A stretch of DNA of 64,000 nucleotides from Saccharina japonica (Eukaryota > Sar > Phaeophyceae > Laminariales > Laminariaceae), in contig MEHQ01002595.1 of the NCBI GenBank assembly GCA_008828725.1, positions 310,001 through 374,000 on the forward strand, read 5' to 3'. Below, one piece after another: positions 13,301-25,400 of this stretch. Each line of letters opens with the position of its first letter. The first letter of the stretch is position 1. Below the pieces are notes generated by a model, which worked only from the letters and a program-made list of their open reading frames with translations, made no database searches and was not told the origin of the DNA. A program made the position numbers and the translations under genes.

Positions 13301-14658
13301 GAAGGTTGTTTCTGTGTGTCGGAGGGTGGGGGGGGCGGCTGACGTTCGATGATGGGGCCCTCGTGTCATTGATAAGGGGGAAGTTTCAAATCCGTCTGGC
13401 AGATTAGAGCGTCATCTGTATCATCTTTATATCATCTACATCGTTCTAGATACATCTACACAATAATCTTGCATTCTACATCATCATTCTATATTCATCT
13501 ACATTAGGTCTGCATCACACAACAGCATCCTACATAAATCTACACCCATCTGCATTCATCTGTTGTTTCATCTACAATCATCTTACATCAATTCTACACC
13601 ATCTAACATCGGTCCACGGCCATATACACCATTTATATCATCTACATGCATCTAGAAAAATCTAGACGATCTAGATAATCTACATATTCTAACTGCTTGT
13701 TCTGAGATGCACAGGGACCAACAGCAATCGAGACCACCGCTTAAGACAATACCTAACATGGCACGGGAAGTTCAAGACGGCCCAGCACCACAACAACTAG
13801 GAACACCACCTGGGATTAAACAACCACGGCTGCCTAGGTATGTGAACCACTTAGAGGCGGCGCGCGTACCTGGAAGAATGCTTGAAGTTTGCCGCTCCCG
13901 CTTCCCCGCTGTTGCCGCATGCGGTTATGGCGCTGGCTGTACGTTATCTCGTTCCCGGGCAACGCCTCTCACGCGCATAGTCTGCGATTTGGCATTCACA
14001 ATATAAGAGCACGAGGAGAAAAGCAGGTTCGTTTAAGCTCGCGATTGGTATTATCGCTTCAGGGGTAGGAGAGGGGGGTTGTGTTGAAAAGAGCGAGGCA
14101 GCGGCTGGGGGCCGAAGAAGGAAGGGAGCATCAACGTCCTGCTTCTAGTAATGTTCGGCATTACACTTTTACGGCCACGTGGCAACATTTCCCACCTCGG
14201 GGCGGATCAATCCTATACGCTTCGGTCGCACACTTCATTCATTACACCGGACGCCATCAATCGATGCCTAGTTGAATGATCTAAGATATTTTAGGGTTAG
14301 AGAAATTCCTCAATTCCTGTATGATTATTGTATGATCTTGTATGAATCTGTATGATCTACGCTCACGTGCCGGCTGGAAGCCATACCAATTTGCATTGGC
14401 CTACTACCGTATAGGATATGTTTCGATCTGTATTGATCTACCTCACGTGCCGGCTGGAAGCCATACCAATTTGCATTGGTCTCAAGCTACGTGATAGGAT
14501 TATGTCTTCCTGGGCGGGATTCTGTACTATACAGATCCTGCACCAGCACCTTAGAACGGAAGGTTAGGGATCTAGATTATCTTATCTTGTTAGATGATTC
14601 TATTTCCTGTAGATGATCTATCATGAAGGATGATCTATCTGAAGAATGATCTGGTACG
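7363..14658 (+). repeat. ~7.3 kb repeat block, copy 2
   Basis: Follows copy 1 with no gap and appears identical to copy 3 throughout (constant offset 12081), including runs of probable one-base insertions in its first 3.4 kb. All internal features described for copy 1 recur here. It ends at an N. Confidence 0.9.
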
Positions 14659-14659
14659 N
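14659..14659. other. Single N, probable assembly join
   Basis: One undetermined base exactly where repeat block 2 meets the left end of the inverted repeat. Another N stands at 26740 at the same point of block 3, followed by different sequence. A single N at a repeat edge suggests a joined contig rather than an unread base. Confidence 0.8.
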
Positions 14660-14907
14660 GAACCCGCACCACCACCCAAGATTATACCCCAAAATCCTAA
14701 TATTTGGTGCTGGTGCGTGTGTTGACCAATGAAAAGCGAATTTGAATTTTTATTTTTCCAAGTTGAATTTATTTTGTACTCGTTATTATGGGCCCTTACT
14801 ACTTTACTACTTTACTACTTTACTACTTTAATAGGTCATTCAAAAAACGTTTCAGCCGAAAAAGCCAGAAAAAGGTATACCTCTACCTCTATCGTAGACG
14901 GGCCTCC

Positions 14908-15001
14908 TTAACCCATTCAGAACTGAAAAACACACATCCCACACTGATTCCAAGTAGTTTGTCCCCAAATATGTTCAGTGGCACCACTTCTTGAGGGGTA
15001 A
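14908..15001. repeat. MITE-A1 (TTAA-bounded mini-MITE)
   Basis: Begins TTAA then CCCATTCAGAACTGAAAAA, carries the family core CCAAGTAGTTTGTCCCC, and ends near TTGAGGGG before TAA. It is ~85-90 bases with inverted CCC...GGG ends. The mirror copy is at 19102-19195. Confidence 0.75.
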
Positions 15002-15005
15002 AGTG

Positions 15006-15129
15006 AATGCTAGTAAATAGGACCAAATATTGTCGGTAAAAATAAGTAAATGTATAGGTGTTTGGGTGTACTGCAGGTCCTATTTACTAGTATTACTAGT
15101 ATTACTAGTATTTACTATAGCCTCCCGTA
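15006..15129. repeat. MITE-C member
   Basis: Outer ends read GCTAGTAAATAGGACC and GTATTTACTATAGCCTCCCG. The interior has the family signatures ACCAAATATTGT and CTGCAGGTCC. Mirror copy at 18974-19097. Confidence 0.6.
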
Positions 15130-15198
15130 ATAGTCGAGTTAGGTAAATCTGTAGGTTTTCGTGTATACCGTACTGGTAGGTTCTATTTATTATGCCCC

Positions 15199-15364
15199 CG
15201 CTCCGCCTCGAAAGGGATGCGTGGTCAATGGCCAAATGACTTGACCCTTATAGGACTGGAGTCCCGTTTTGGGGACAAATCACTTAGAGTTAGACTGGTT
15301 TGTCCCCAAAACGGGACTGCAGTCCTAAAAGGGTTAAGGCAAGCAACGAATGAGTACGTCTCCC
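15199..15364 (-). repeat. Poly-C repeat E with MITE-A2 inside
   Basis: Minus-strand copy of repeat E (signature CGAAAGGGATGCGTGGTCAA, then AAGGCAAGCAACGAATGAGT). It is split by a TTAA-bounded MITE at 15241-15337. Mirror copy at 18739-18904. Confidence 0.65.
15241..15337. repeat. MITE-A2 (GGACTG subfamily)
   Basis: TTGA, then CCCTTATAGGACTGGAGTCC; a core containing TTTGTCCCCAAAACGGGAC; then GGG and TTAA. Both halves pair, so the whole element can fold back. Mirror copy at 18766-18862. Confidence 0.75.
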
Positions 15365-16127
15365 GCAACAAGGGAATGCAGCTATTTGTAGTGTTTTGTG
15401 GTGCACCTTATTGGTGGTGCACCTATTGTTGGCCCACGAGATTGCTCGCCGGGTGAATTTTTTTCGTTTTGGTCTCAAAATCCCCGATATTTTGTGGTGT
15501 GTGTGAGGCAGAGAAAACTCCTCGCGTGATGAACCTTCGGAAAAAAAAAAACTTCAGAAAATGCTTCAGAAAAATATTGGTGCAACCCCACACCGTAGCA
15601 CGCGTCTTCGTCATGGCGACGGCCCCGGCTGTACGAGAGAAATAAGATAAACCTTTCGTCCATCCACGGCCCCTCCGCGACATCAGTTACCGTGCGTGCA
15701 GAGCTGAAGAGCGTTGAGTCCGCACAGCAGGGGTTTTATGGTATCGTTTTTTGCAGCGCTCGATTTTTTTACCAAAACGGGATCGTTAAGGTTGACAATA
15801 CCGAATGTCAATATCGAAAAACAAAATGGGAAGGTTAATGTTGTCAAAAATATCGGACAAACAAACGAAAAACAAAATCAGAAATATTTTGTCGAGAGAG
15901 CCTTTCGAAAATATTTACGAGTGTTCGCCTTTTGGCAGGCACCCTTAACCCTTGTCGAGAAAACGAGCGCTGAAAAACGATCGTTTGCACCCCACGCCTG
16001 TGCAGACTCCATGCTCTTTGCGGTGGCCTTCAACGTTGCCTCTAACCCAGGGTGCTAAGCTTTTCGCGCTCCGCCCTCCCCCGCGCGCGCCCCCTCTCTT
16101 GCCGCTCTCGGTCGATGTCCCGCTAAG

Positions 16128-16294
16128 GGCCCTACGCCTGACCTGACGAGCTACGGCTGTGCTATCACGGCGTGCGGGTTCGGTGGAAACGTCGAGGCGT
16201 GCGTGGGTCTGCTGGGCGAGATGATCCGGCGGAACATGACGCCCACTTTAGCGGACTACCACAGCTCGCTCCGCGCCTGCTCGGCGCGACGAAG
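16128..16294 (+). CDS. PPR protein, internal exon
   Basis: Encodes two pentatricopeptide repeat segments; PPR proteins bind organellar RNA in plastids or mitochondria. After an AAG acceptor the frame reads GPTPDLTSYGCAITACG, then GLLGEMIRRNMTPTLADYHS and SLRACSARR, and stops at AG followed by GTATGT (donor at 16295). Conserved Tyr positions are exactly 35 residues apart, the PPR unit length. The exon starts in phase 0 and ends in phase 2. The phase-compatible downstream exon is at 28149, and the joined protein keeps the 35-residue spacing. Upstream exons were not found in 14660-16127. An inverted copy lies at 17809-17975. Confidence 0.82.
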
Positions 16295-16636
16295 GTATGT
16301 ATGTATACACCACGGGAGCTCGTAAGTGAAGGAGGCTTGCCCGTCCGTGTCTCTGTGGCAGTTCTATTACCGTATACTGCAATGAAGATGATGAGATAGC
16401 ACACACACACCCGACGATTTTCGAAGTTGGTTATCTGGACAACGGAGAGAGAGTGATAACGCTGAAGGATGAGTCTGTAAAAAGACCCCGACGAAACCTT
16501 TCCAAAGTAACCGTTTTTGTTGTTGTGTGCCCCCCAATGTTTGGGAGAACATCGCCTCCAAACAACTGAAAACCACCACCACAGGGGAGGGGGGGGGGGT
16601 GTTATTTTATTATCTTGATTAGAGGATACGGTATTG

Positions 16637-17465
16637 CGGTTCGTTGTGGAGTTTGCGCGGTGATCACACACACCATCGCACACCGCGTTGCTTGATACAG
16701 CGATACAGCGGCTATCTTCTCTTACGCTCGACGAGATCAGCGCTTGCTTCTTACCGCAGTGGGTGCGAGCCCGTGTGCACAGGTTTTTGCGCGAGGCTGT
16801 TGCTCGTGCCAAATACCGCCTCACGACTGCCTTGCGCCTGGTTTCGGCACATCAGTGCACCATAACATCCCCCCACCCATACTGGCGGTCTTGCTAGATC
16901 ATGTGTGCGGGGTTGATAACCTCATCTCCGCACAAGGGGAATGATCGTATCGCGTAGTGTGTATATGGTAAGGCATCCGCGAGGCAGATACGTAGTGATA
17001 CCCATTGCTGTCTCTGGAAGTGGCCACACCAGAAATTAAATCAATTCATTGGAGGCTGTCGTCCAAATGCAAGTCCGCCTCACAGGTGGTTCTTGGCAAG
17101 ATGCAGCTCACCCTCCATGCGACTCGCTCAACACCTCACGGCGCTTCGCGCTTGGTGCAAGCAATGTCTGCCTGGTTGGTGAAAACTCAACGTGCTCCGT
17201 CCCGGCATTGTAGGGATGCGAGGGTCTATGGTCATACCACTACGGCCGTGCACGATATGAGTACACCCCCCCCACCGTACCGAGGAGGCGTGCAACGGTA
17301 CAGGTGCACCCTAATTTTTCTGAGGTTGTAAAAATCACGTGATTATAGTGCAGGAGCTCTATGCTCCATCCAAAAACCGATTTTTGATCGAAACAATAAA
17401 GTGTAACAGTCCCATGACTTATTAAAAGGTGTACAACAAAGTCATCTCACAAAAAAAAAAAAAAA
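16637..17465. other. Spacer of the inverted repeat
   Basis: 829 bp between the arms. Its first ~634 bp recur at 26741-27374, right after the N that ends repeat block 3, and then the two diverge in a C run. It contains repeat F (17090-17275) and a MITE-B fragment (about 17285-17400). A frame with a protein-like stretch (LPQWVRARVHRFLREAVARA at about 16755) is present, but a splice into the PPR frame through it is poorer than skipping it. Confidence 0.75.
17090..17275 (+). repeat. Repeat F (ends in C homopolymer)
   Basis: Signature GGCGCTTCGCGCTTGGTGC, then GGCATTGTAGGGATGCGAGG and GTCTATGGTCATAC, ending in a run of C. Other members: 27194-27377 (duplicate of this one), 27566-27746, 29665-29796 and, inverted, 33817-33968. 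Partial members are at 27460-27550 and 41212-41247. Confidence 0.7.
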
Positions 17466-19443
17466 CAATACCGTATCCTCTAATCAAGATAATAAAATAA
17501 CACCCCCCCCCCCCCCCCCTGTGGTGGTGGTTTTCAGTTGTTTGGAGGCGATGTTCTCCCAAACATTGGGGGGCACACAACAACAAAAACGGTTACTTTG
17601 GAAAGGTTTCGTCGGGGTCTTTTTACAGACTCATCCTTCAGCGTTATCACTCTCTCTCCGTTGTCCAGATAACCAACTTCGAAAATCGTCGGGTGTGTGT
17701 GTGCTATCTCATCATCTTCATTGCAGTATACGGTAATAGAACTGCCACAGAGACACGGACGGGCAAGCCTCCTTCACTTACGAGCTCCCGTGGTGTATAC
17801 ATACATACCTTCGTCGCGCCGAGCAGGCGCGGAGCGAGCTGTGGTAGTCCGCTAAAGTGGGCGTCATGTTCCGCCGGATCATCTCGCCCAGCAGACCCAC
17901 GCACGCCTCGACGTTTCCACCGAACCCGCACGCCGTGATAGCACAGCCGTAGCTCGTCAGGTCAGGCGTAGGGCCCTTAGCGGGACATCGACCGAGAGCG
18001 GCAAGAGAGGGGGCGCGCGCGGGGGAGGGCGGAGCGCGAAAAGCTTAGCACCCTGGGTTAGAGGCAACGTTGAAGGCCACCGCAAAGAGCATGGAGTCTG
18101 CACAGGCGTGGGGTGCAAACGATCGTTTTTCAGCGCTCGTTTTCTCGACAAGGGTTAAGGGTGCCTGCCAAAAGGCGAACACTCGTAAATATTTTCGAAA
18201 GGCTCTCTCGACAAAATATTTCTGATTTTGTTTTTCGTTTGTTTGTCCGATATTTTTGACAACATTAACCTTCCCATTTTGTTTTTCGATATTGACATTC
18301 GGTATTGTCAACCTTAACGATCCCGTTTTGGTAAAAAAATCGAGCGCTGCAAAAAACGATACCATAAAACCCCTGCTGTGCGGACTCAACGCTCTTCAGC
18401 TCTGCACGCACGGTAACTGATGTCGCGGAGGGGCCGTGGATGGACGAAAGGTTTATCTTATTTCTCTCGTACAGCCGGGGCCGTCGCCATGACGAAGACG
18501 CGTGCTACGGTGTGGGGTTGCACCAATATTTTTCTGAAGCATTTTCTGAAGTTTTTTTTTTTCCGAAGGTTCATCACGCGAGGAGTTTTCTCTGCCTCAC
18601 ACACACCACAAAATATCGGGGATTTTGAGACCAAAACGAAAAAAATTCACCCGGCGAGCAATCTCGTGGGCCAACAATAGGTGCACCACCAATAAGGTGC
18701 ACCACAAAACACTACAAATAGCTGCATTCCCTTGTTGCGGGAGACGTACTCATTCGTTGCTTGCCTTAACCCTTTTAGGACTGCAGTCCCGTTTTGGGGA
18801 CAAACCAGTCTAACTCTAAGTGATTTGTCCCCAAAACGGGACTCCAGTCCTATAAGGGTCAAGTCATTTGGCCATTGACCACGCATCCCTTTCGAGGCGG
18901 AGCGGGGGCATAATAAATAGAACCTACCAGTACGGTATACACGAAAACCTACAGATTTACCTAACTCGACTATTACGGGAGGCTATAGTAAATACTAGTA
19001 ATACTAGTAATACTAGTAAATAGGACCTGCAGTACACCCAAACACCTATACATTTACTTATTTTTACCGACAATATTTGGTCCTATTTACTAGCATTCAC
19101 TTTACCCCTCAAGAAGTGGTGCCACTGAACATATTTGGGGACAAACTACTTGGAATCAGTGTGGGATGTGTGTTTTTCAGTTCTGAATGGGTTAAGGAGG
19201 CCCGTCTACGATAGAGGTAGAGGTATACCTTTTTCTGGCTTTTTCGGCTGAAACGTTTTTTGAATGACCTATTAAAGTAGTAAAGTAGTAAAGTAGTAAA
19301 GTAGTAAGGGCCCATAATAACGAGTACAAAATAAATTCAACTTGGAAAAATAAAAATTCAAATTCGCTTTTCATTGGTCAACACACGCACCAGCACCAAA
19401 TATTAGGATTTTGGGGTATAATCTTGGGTGGTGGTGCGGGTTC
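17466..19443 (-). repeat. Right arm of large inverted repeat (1978 bp)
   Basis: Reverse complement of 14660-16636. Outside the C run, coordinates map as 34103 minus the left position. It is followed without gap by repeat block 3. It may be a true palindromic duplication or an assembly/library foldback; the intact phase-matched PPR gene on the other side of it favours an artefact. Confidence 0.9.
17809..17975 (-). pseudogene. Inverted copy of the PPR exon
   Basis: Exact mirror of 16128-16294, with the same splice-like ends, on the minus strand within the right arm. No partner exon for it was found on the minus strand nearby. If the arm is an assembly artefact this copy does not exist in the genome. 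Confidence 0.8.
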
Positions 19444-22400
19444 TGACCAATGAAAAGCGGATTTGAATTCTTATTTTTCCAAATTGAATTTATTTTATAC
19501 TCGTTAATATGGACCCTAAGGGCCCGTTTTAGCAAAGAACAAAAAAAAAATCAATTTGGAAAATAAAAATAAAAACCCTTTCAAATTGGCTCAGAACCCT
19601 GCACCACCACCCAAGGAGTATACCCCCAAGATCGTAATCTTTGGTGCTGGTGCGTCAATTTCATGTGCCTTATGTTGACCAATTTGAAAATAGAATTTGA
19701 ATTTTTTATTTAAAAATAAAAAATCGCTCTTCATTGGTCAACACACTTACCAGCACCCCCCAGGAATCCTAATCTTCGGTGCTGGTCGCGCGTGTGACCA
19801 ATGAAAAAGCGGAGTTTTTTTTTTTTTTTTTCCAAATTGTTTTTTTTTGGTTTCATTCGTTAAAACGGGCCCTTTAGGCCCATGGAATTCGTTTCATTCG
19901 GATATGGTACATAAGCACACTTTTAATTCACTCCAAAATTAGTTTTTTACTTTAGGTATTAGTATAGAGCTCCTTAATAAGTTTCACCACCCTTAGAAGG
20001 GCAGAAAACATGGGCCTGTATGCAGGTGCAGCCTCTACCTTGAGATATCATGCGTTCAGTCAGAAGACCAAACAGTGCTATTAATAGTGTGCTAATATGC
20101 TATAGATAATACCTACCGGTATACGCTATCATGGCCACATCTGTACTGTTATAAACGCTTAATGTGCTATAGATTATACCTTATACCTATCCATGGGCAC
20201 ATCTGTAACCGTACTGTTTGTTCGCATACGTAACGTACACGGCTACCTCCTTACGGCTGGACATGCGGCGCCTTCGCCAGAACCCGGGCCTAAACACAAG
20301 GAAAGGGAGGGCGGACCCCACGCCCCCCGCACGAGACCGTTGCGCCCAACACACCCTAATTTCATTATTGTTCCAAACGACCGCACAAACCAGTCCGCCA
20401 CCTTCTAATCATTACTAGCAGCACGGCCCAGTCCGTCACTTCTAATAATAGCACGACCCCATTACCCCCCCGCCGGATGGACGGTTTCCGAGCAAGGGGT
20501 CAAAGCGGCGACCTTAAACAGTAACGCTGGTTAGCATTTTTGTGTACGTCTCCACGATTCATTTCGAGGACTCTCGAAGGGCCTCCCGCCAGCCCGCCGT
20601 CTTCGGCCTTTCTCCCAGCCTCCGCCTCGGCACCCTGTTCCATCAGCCAATCAACGTGCAGCCGTTACGGAGAGCATCGACGAAAAGGCAGGGCGGCTAT
20701 AAATTCGTCAGGCGGGCATGTTTCCTCCAAACGAGCCGGCGCTTCACAAGAACACGCCAAAAACTCGGATTAGAAACTGCCACACCATGTTTTTTTTTTG
20801 GGGGAAAACGCTTGATATTTGATCATAGGTGGGATTTACTTATAAAAATAGTGGTTGTGGATGGTCTTGAAAATAGCGTGGCATGCTTAAACCAAAGTGT
20901 GGGAATTGGAACCTTGGAACAATTAAAATTGGTTGGTTAAGGTTAAGGAATTGGGGGGTTCAACCAAGCAGTGCGTGTAAATAGAAATGACGAGAAAGTT
21001 CAAGCTACGGCGTTTGGGCTGGCTTAGATTCAACAGAGCAGAAGAGCTCTCGCCACACGCGGACTGAAAACAGGAACATTCTTCAGGAAACATTCTCGCT
21101 GGTAGCCACTACGGCCCATGCAGAAAGCGAAAACGCCGCGCCGGAAAGCAAAAAACCGGGTATAGCTCAGCCTCAACATATATTCCCCCTTTATCAACGT
21201 TTCGACGGTTCCGGAACGTAACTCCGACAACACACGAAACTGACGGACATTTTAACCTCAAAAAAACCCTCCCTTCTCTCCAAATCCGATGTCGAAACCG
21301 TAATTCGTACAACCACACGAACTGCCAACCGACTAGCTGCGGACGTAGGCAAGGGGGAGGTTCTCATTCTGGACCAAAAGCGGTGCAAAACGCGAGCAGG
21401 GATGGACACTGCCTGCTCCCGATAACCATGAGGTCAGACATCCGCCTGGGGCACTCAGGGGCGCCCGGAAGGGGGCGAAATAGGAAACCCTAGAGTCACC
21501 CACTTTCAAAAGCACCCCATTGCCACATTCTAACACGGCGGGTCGTGGCATTTACATATTTGAAAGCCTTTATTCTGATGGATGATTGAGACGAAACGAT
21601 GCCAATGCCACCCACCAGGGAGGACCGACGCTGGGCGATCGCAAGCTTTTTGAACTCACGAACTTACCGCATTTTCTAATTCCCAAGATTAAACGTACAT
21701 TGGACTCTGATTCCAAGTGTTTTTTTCTCCACACCGGACAAAGTGCAGTTCCCCTTGAGGACTGCAACCATTATTTTGGCATACCAGGTACAATTGATAC
21801 TTGAAAGTAGTGTGGCCACTATTTTTCAGTAAAGGCAGCGCTAACTAACCCGTTTGGGTCTTGAAGTTAACTAGTGAACCATGGGCGGAAACGTTGTACA
21901 AAACCATAGGATGATAACGAACCAGTCCGATTCGGGCATCGACCAACAACGAACCAGTCCGATTGCGGCAGCGACCGGACCACACGATCAGCCGATTGGA
22001 AAAACGCAGGTCGACCGACCGCACGAACCCAGCCGATTACGCAGCGACCAGGCACGAAACTAGCCGGATTCGGCAGGCGACCACACATACCAGAGCCGAA
22101 TTACTGGTTATCGACCGACCACTACGAAACCAAGCCCCGGGGTTCGGTTGAGAGTAGAGGCATTGATATGCACTACACTGCCAAAATACAAGGAGTAAAT
22201 GCGCAACATGCGTGCAGGCACGGTGATGGATGCCGGTTCGTATCTGCTGGCACGCTCTTTCTCAACGACGCTCGAGTACCGCGTACGCATATATATACGG
22301 GTGGGGTACGGGCCACTATGTGGTCAAAACAATGGTTGTGGACCGACTATTAAATATACTCCTCAGGCGAGGAAGCCACCCCATAAGGCACTTGCCTTAC

Positions 22401-25400
22401 AAGGCATGGTTGTATCCTTATATACCTAAGACGTAGGATTATTCGTCGTGTTACTTCATACTTGAATTCGGTTTTCTCAAACGTGGTTTCATTTTTTTTT
22501 CGGGTGAGGAGGGTTGTGGGGTCAGGAAAAATAATTCCCTTACACCCAACGAGTCTCAGAAAAAGGAAGGGTTAAGGTTAGATACACTCTACTAACCGTA
22601 ACCACGCGTCTCGATAACATCGAACTGTCTTCATTTTGGTTCGCCCAAACATGCGGCCCCATACAAGAGAACAAGCCTAATACGGGGGGACCCATAGTAA
22701 ATAGGACCTACGGTACACAGCAAAAAAAAGCAGGGGCCTTCCCTCGGGAAAATCCCGAAGATTTCGGAATCGAGTAAATCAAGCCCATATTCATCCTTAA
22801 CAATGTCGAATAACCAATGTTTAAAAACACCACAAGAAAAGGGAAACAAACCACGGCGAATGGAATGACGACGTTTTTTTTTTGTTACTTGATGTAGGAG
22901 CCGCGGTATGGCCACGGGAATTTTACCACGGGAATCTGCTTTTTGAATTCCCGTGGTTAAAAATTTCCCGTGGCCATACCGCCTGGCTCCTACTTCGTAA
23001 AAATAAATGAAAACGCCGTCAATTCGATTCGCGCGGTTTGGTCTTTCTTGTCGGTGCTTTTTCCATTGTTTATTCCTCCCATGGTTAGTTGATATGGTTG
23101 ATTTACCCTCGGATTCCCGAAACGTTCGGGGAATTTTTCCCCGAGGAAGGCCCTGCAAAAAAAGCCTACCCATTGGTATTACTATTTACTTATTATACCA
23201 ACCAACAATATGTGGTCCGCATGACCTATGCTTACACACGAAACCTATATTATTACCTATTTTTACTACAACATTTTATCCATATTTAACTATTGGCTCT
23301 CGGTTAATTTAAGCTTCAGCCCGTACCCCCTGCCGTTTGCCTTTACTCCAGGCATTCACGGACCCACTTGACCCTTACCCCCCCCCCCGCGCCATGGACA
23401 GAGGATAACATATTCGAGCGTGTGGGATTACCTTAGCACACGCCCACGGAGAGCGGCGTTTGAAGGCCAACGACGACCGCGGACCAAGGTGATACCAGAT
23501 CCCGTCGCTGCCATCTTTCCGGAAGTACGCCGCCCACTTCGCGCATTTATTTTCCACCGGCCTTCTCCCATGCGCCCCTCTGGTTTGGCGGGCAACAGCG
23601 CGCGGTTAGCGGCTGCCGGTAAGGCCGGGGCCGGGGCCGGCGGCGGCAGTGGTAACGCAAGAGGTCGGCAGGGGTCAGCGGACACAGGCGGCGGGCGGGA
23701 AACGTTTCGCGGCCGTTACATCGCGAGCGGTTTTGCTTACCGGGGCGGTGGCGTTCAGGGGCGGTCGCCCGCTAGGCCAGGTGGGGGAAAGCTGTTTCCC
23801 GGCCATGTTTTGTTGCGGAACCCCGGGTTGCGGAGTTAATCCCGGGCGGTTTAAAATTGCAGAAATCCTTCTGAGTTGAACATTTGACGCATCGAGTTTG
23901 ATGGTAGTTTTGCGTTTAGCTTGGCCATTCCACCAACTTGATGGCACGAGGATTACGGCTGCTGGAATACAGCGCGTTCCGGTGCTGCCGAAAACAAGCT
24001 ATTGTAGGCAAGCGGCCTACGGCAGCTTTCTAGACCGAGCGCTTGATAAAACTCGGCCTATAAAAAACAGAAGAAACGAAAGAAAACAAGACGACTGCCT
24101 GTCATGCATGCGCGCGTTTTTACCCATTTCTTCTCGCACCGGCCGTTTCCTAGGAAGACGGCAAAAGCTTACCCAACCATACGGATCGATTTTGTCGCTG
24201 AAGAGGAGCAACGGACAGTCTCGGCAAGCGGGTCCGCTTCCTCAAGGCGCAGCAAGTAATCCGCGCGCATCCCCAACGCCTCCATTTTCTCCCGCCATGC
24301 ACACACCGAAACATTCTTCCGTTCCCTGCCTCGTTGAACGTAACCATTCTCACCTTGCGCAGGCGTGTGAGCCAGGCCACAGTTAAAACCCGCGGAAGGG
24401 GGCAAAAGCGCTTGCCTGTGCTCAGAGCGTGTCTGGGCGGGTGGTGGTGTTCCTGGTTTGTCAACCCCCCCAACCTTCGGGCCGCGCTAAGGCCGCCGCG
24501 TCCTCGGGCCATGTCCGCCCGCAATTTGTTCGTACAGTTCGAGCGCTGGCCAGGTCGGCCACATAACGGTAAAACTATCTGATGCGGAACTGTTAAGTGA
24601 CAAGTACGTACTGTCGTTTGACTCATAGTAGCGTGCATTGTACACGTGACTGGGCTATTGTCTCATAGAGCGCACTACGACCGTAGTGTCCTGCTGATAG
24701 GGCGCGGCGGGGTACAGCGCCCCCCAACCCGTTCCCTTCCATCCCCGCCTCCTCCCCGTTCACTGCAAATATAGACGATTACCTACAGTAGTATTTATTA
24801 TCTGATACCTGGCTACCAGTATTTTGTTCTGTTTTTCCTTCAGGTCGGACGACTGAGTAGTAGATAATTCGACCCACCTCAGGTATATTACTTCGAAATT
24901 CGCGGCAGAGGTGGGAACATTACCGACCATCCCAAAATTCGGAAACCGGGCCGATCACGGTTTGCATTCGGCAACACAAACCCTCCGCGGTGGCTGGTCT
25001 AGCTTCGTATCGCAGGGACATCTTCGAGGTGGGGATTTTCCCCGTCAGCTTTCAACAACAAAAGAAAAATAACAAGCTCCAGGCCAAAACGCGCAAGACA
25101 TATTATACGTAGGCCGTGAGGGGGAAAAATCACAGGAGGGAGTTGGTCCCACCTTATTTGCCCCGGCGTAGCTATATCACGTCCGGGCCGGATGCCCGCC
25201 GCCGCGCATTTCCCCGAGGAACCCACAGAGGTTCGACGACCACTCGCCTCCCCTGTCGCAAGCCCCTATCGCAGCGTGTTTGCGCGATCCATCAAGCCGG
25301 GAACGCCCGCTTTCCCTTCATCTTCCTTGCGCCGACGCGGGTTGGTCCAAGCGGACCAGAGGCCGAGGACAGCAGGCGCGGGAAGGTTGTTTCTGTGTGT

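Larger units (their letters stand above)
14660..16636 (+). repeat. Left arm of large inverted repeat (1977 bp)
   Basis: Reverse-complementary to 17466-19443. The arms appear identical except in the G/C run near 16571-16590 (left GGGGA plus 11 G; right 17 C, hence 1978 bp). This arm carries a PPR exon on the plus strand, MITE-A, MITE-C and a poly-C-ended repeat. Because the PPR exon continues to 28149 on the same strand, I take this arm to be in its true orientation. Confidence 0.9.

Noticed and set aside
16639..16960. An extra PPR exon in the spacer after CTTCTTACCGCAG.
   Set aside because: In the required phase the translation loses PPR spacing, whereas direct joining of 16294 to 28149 keeps the 35-residue period.
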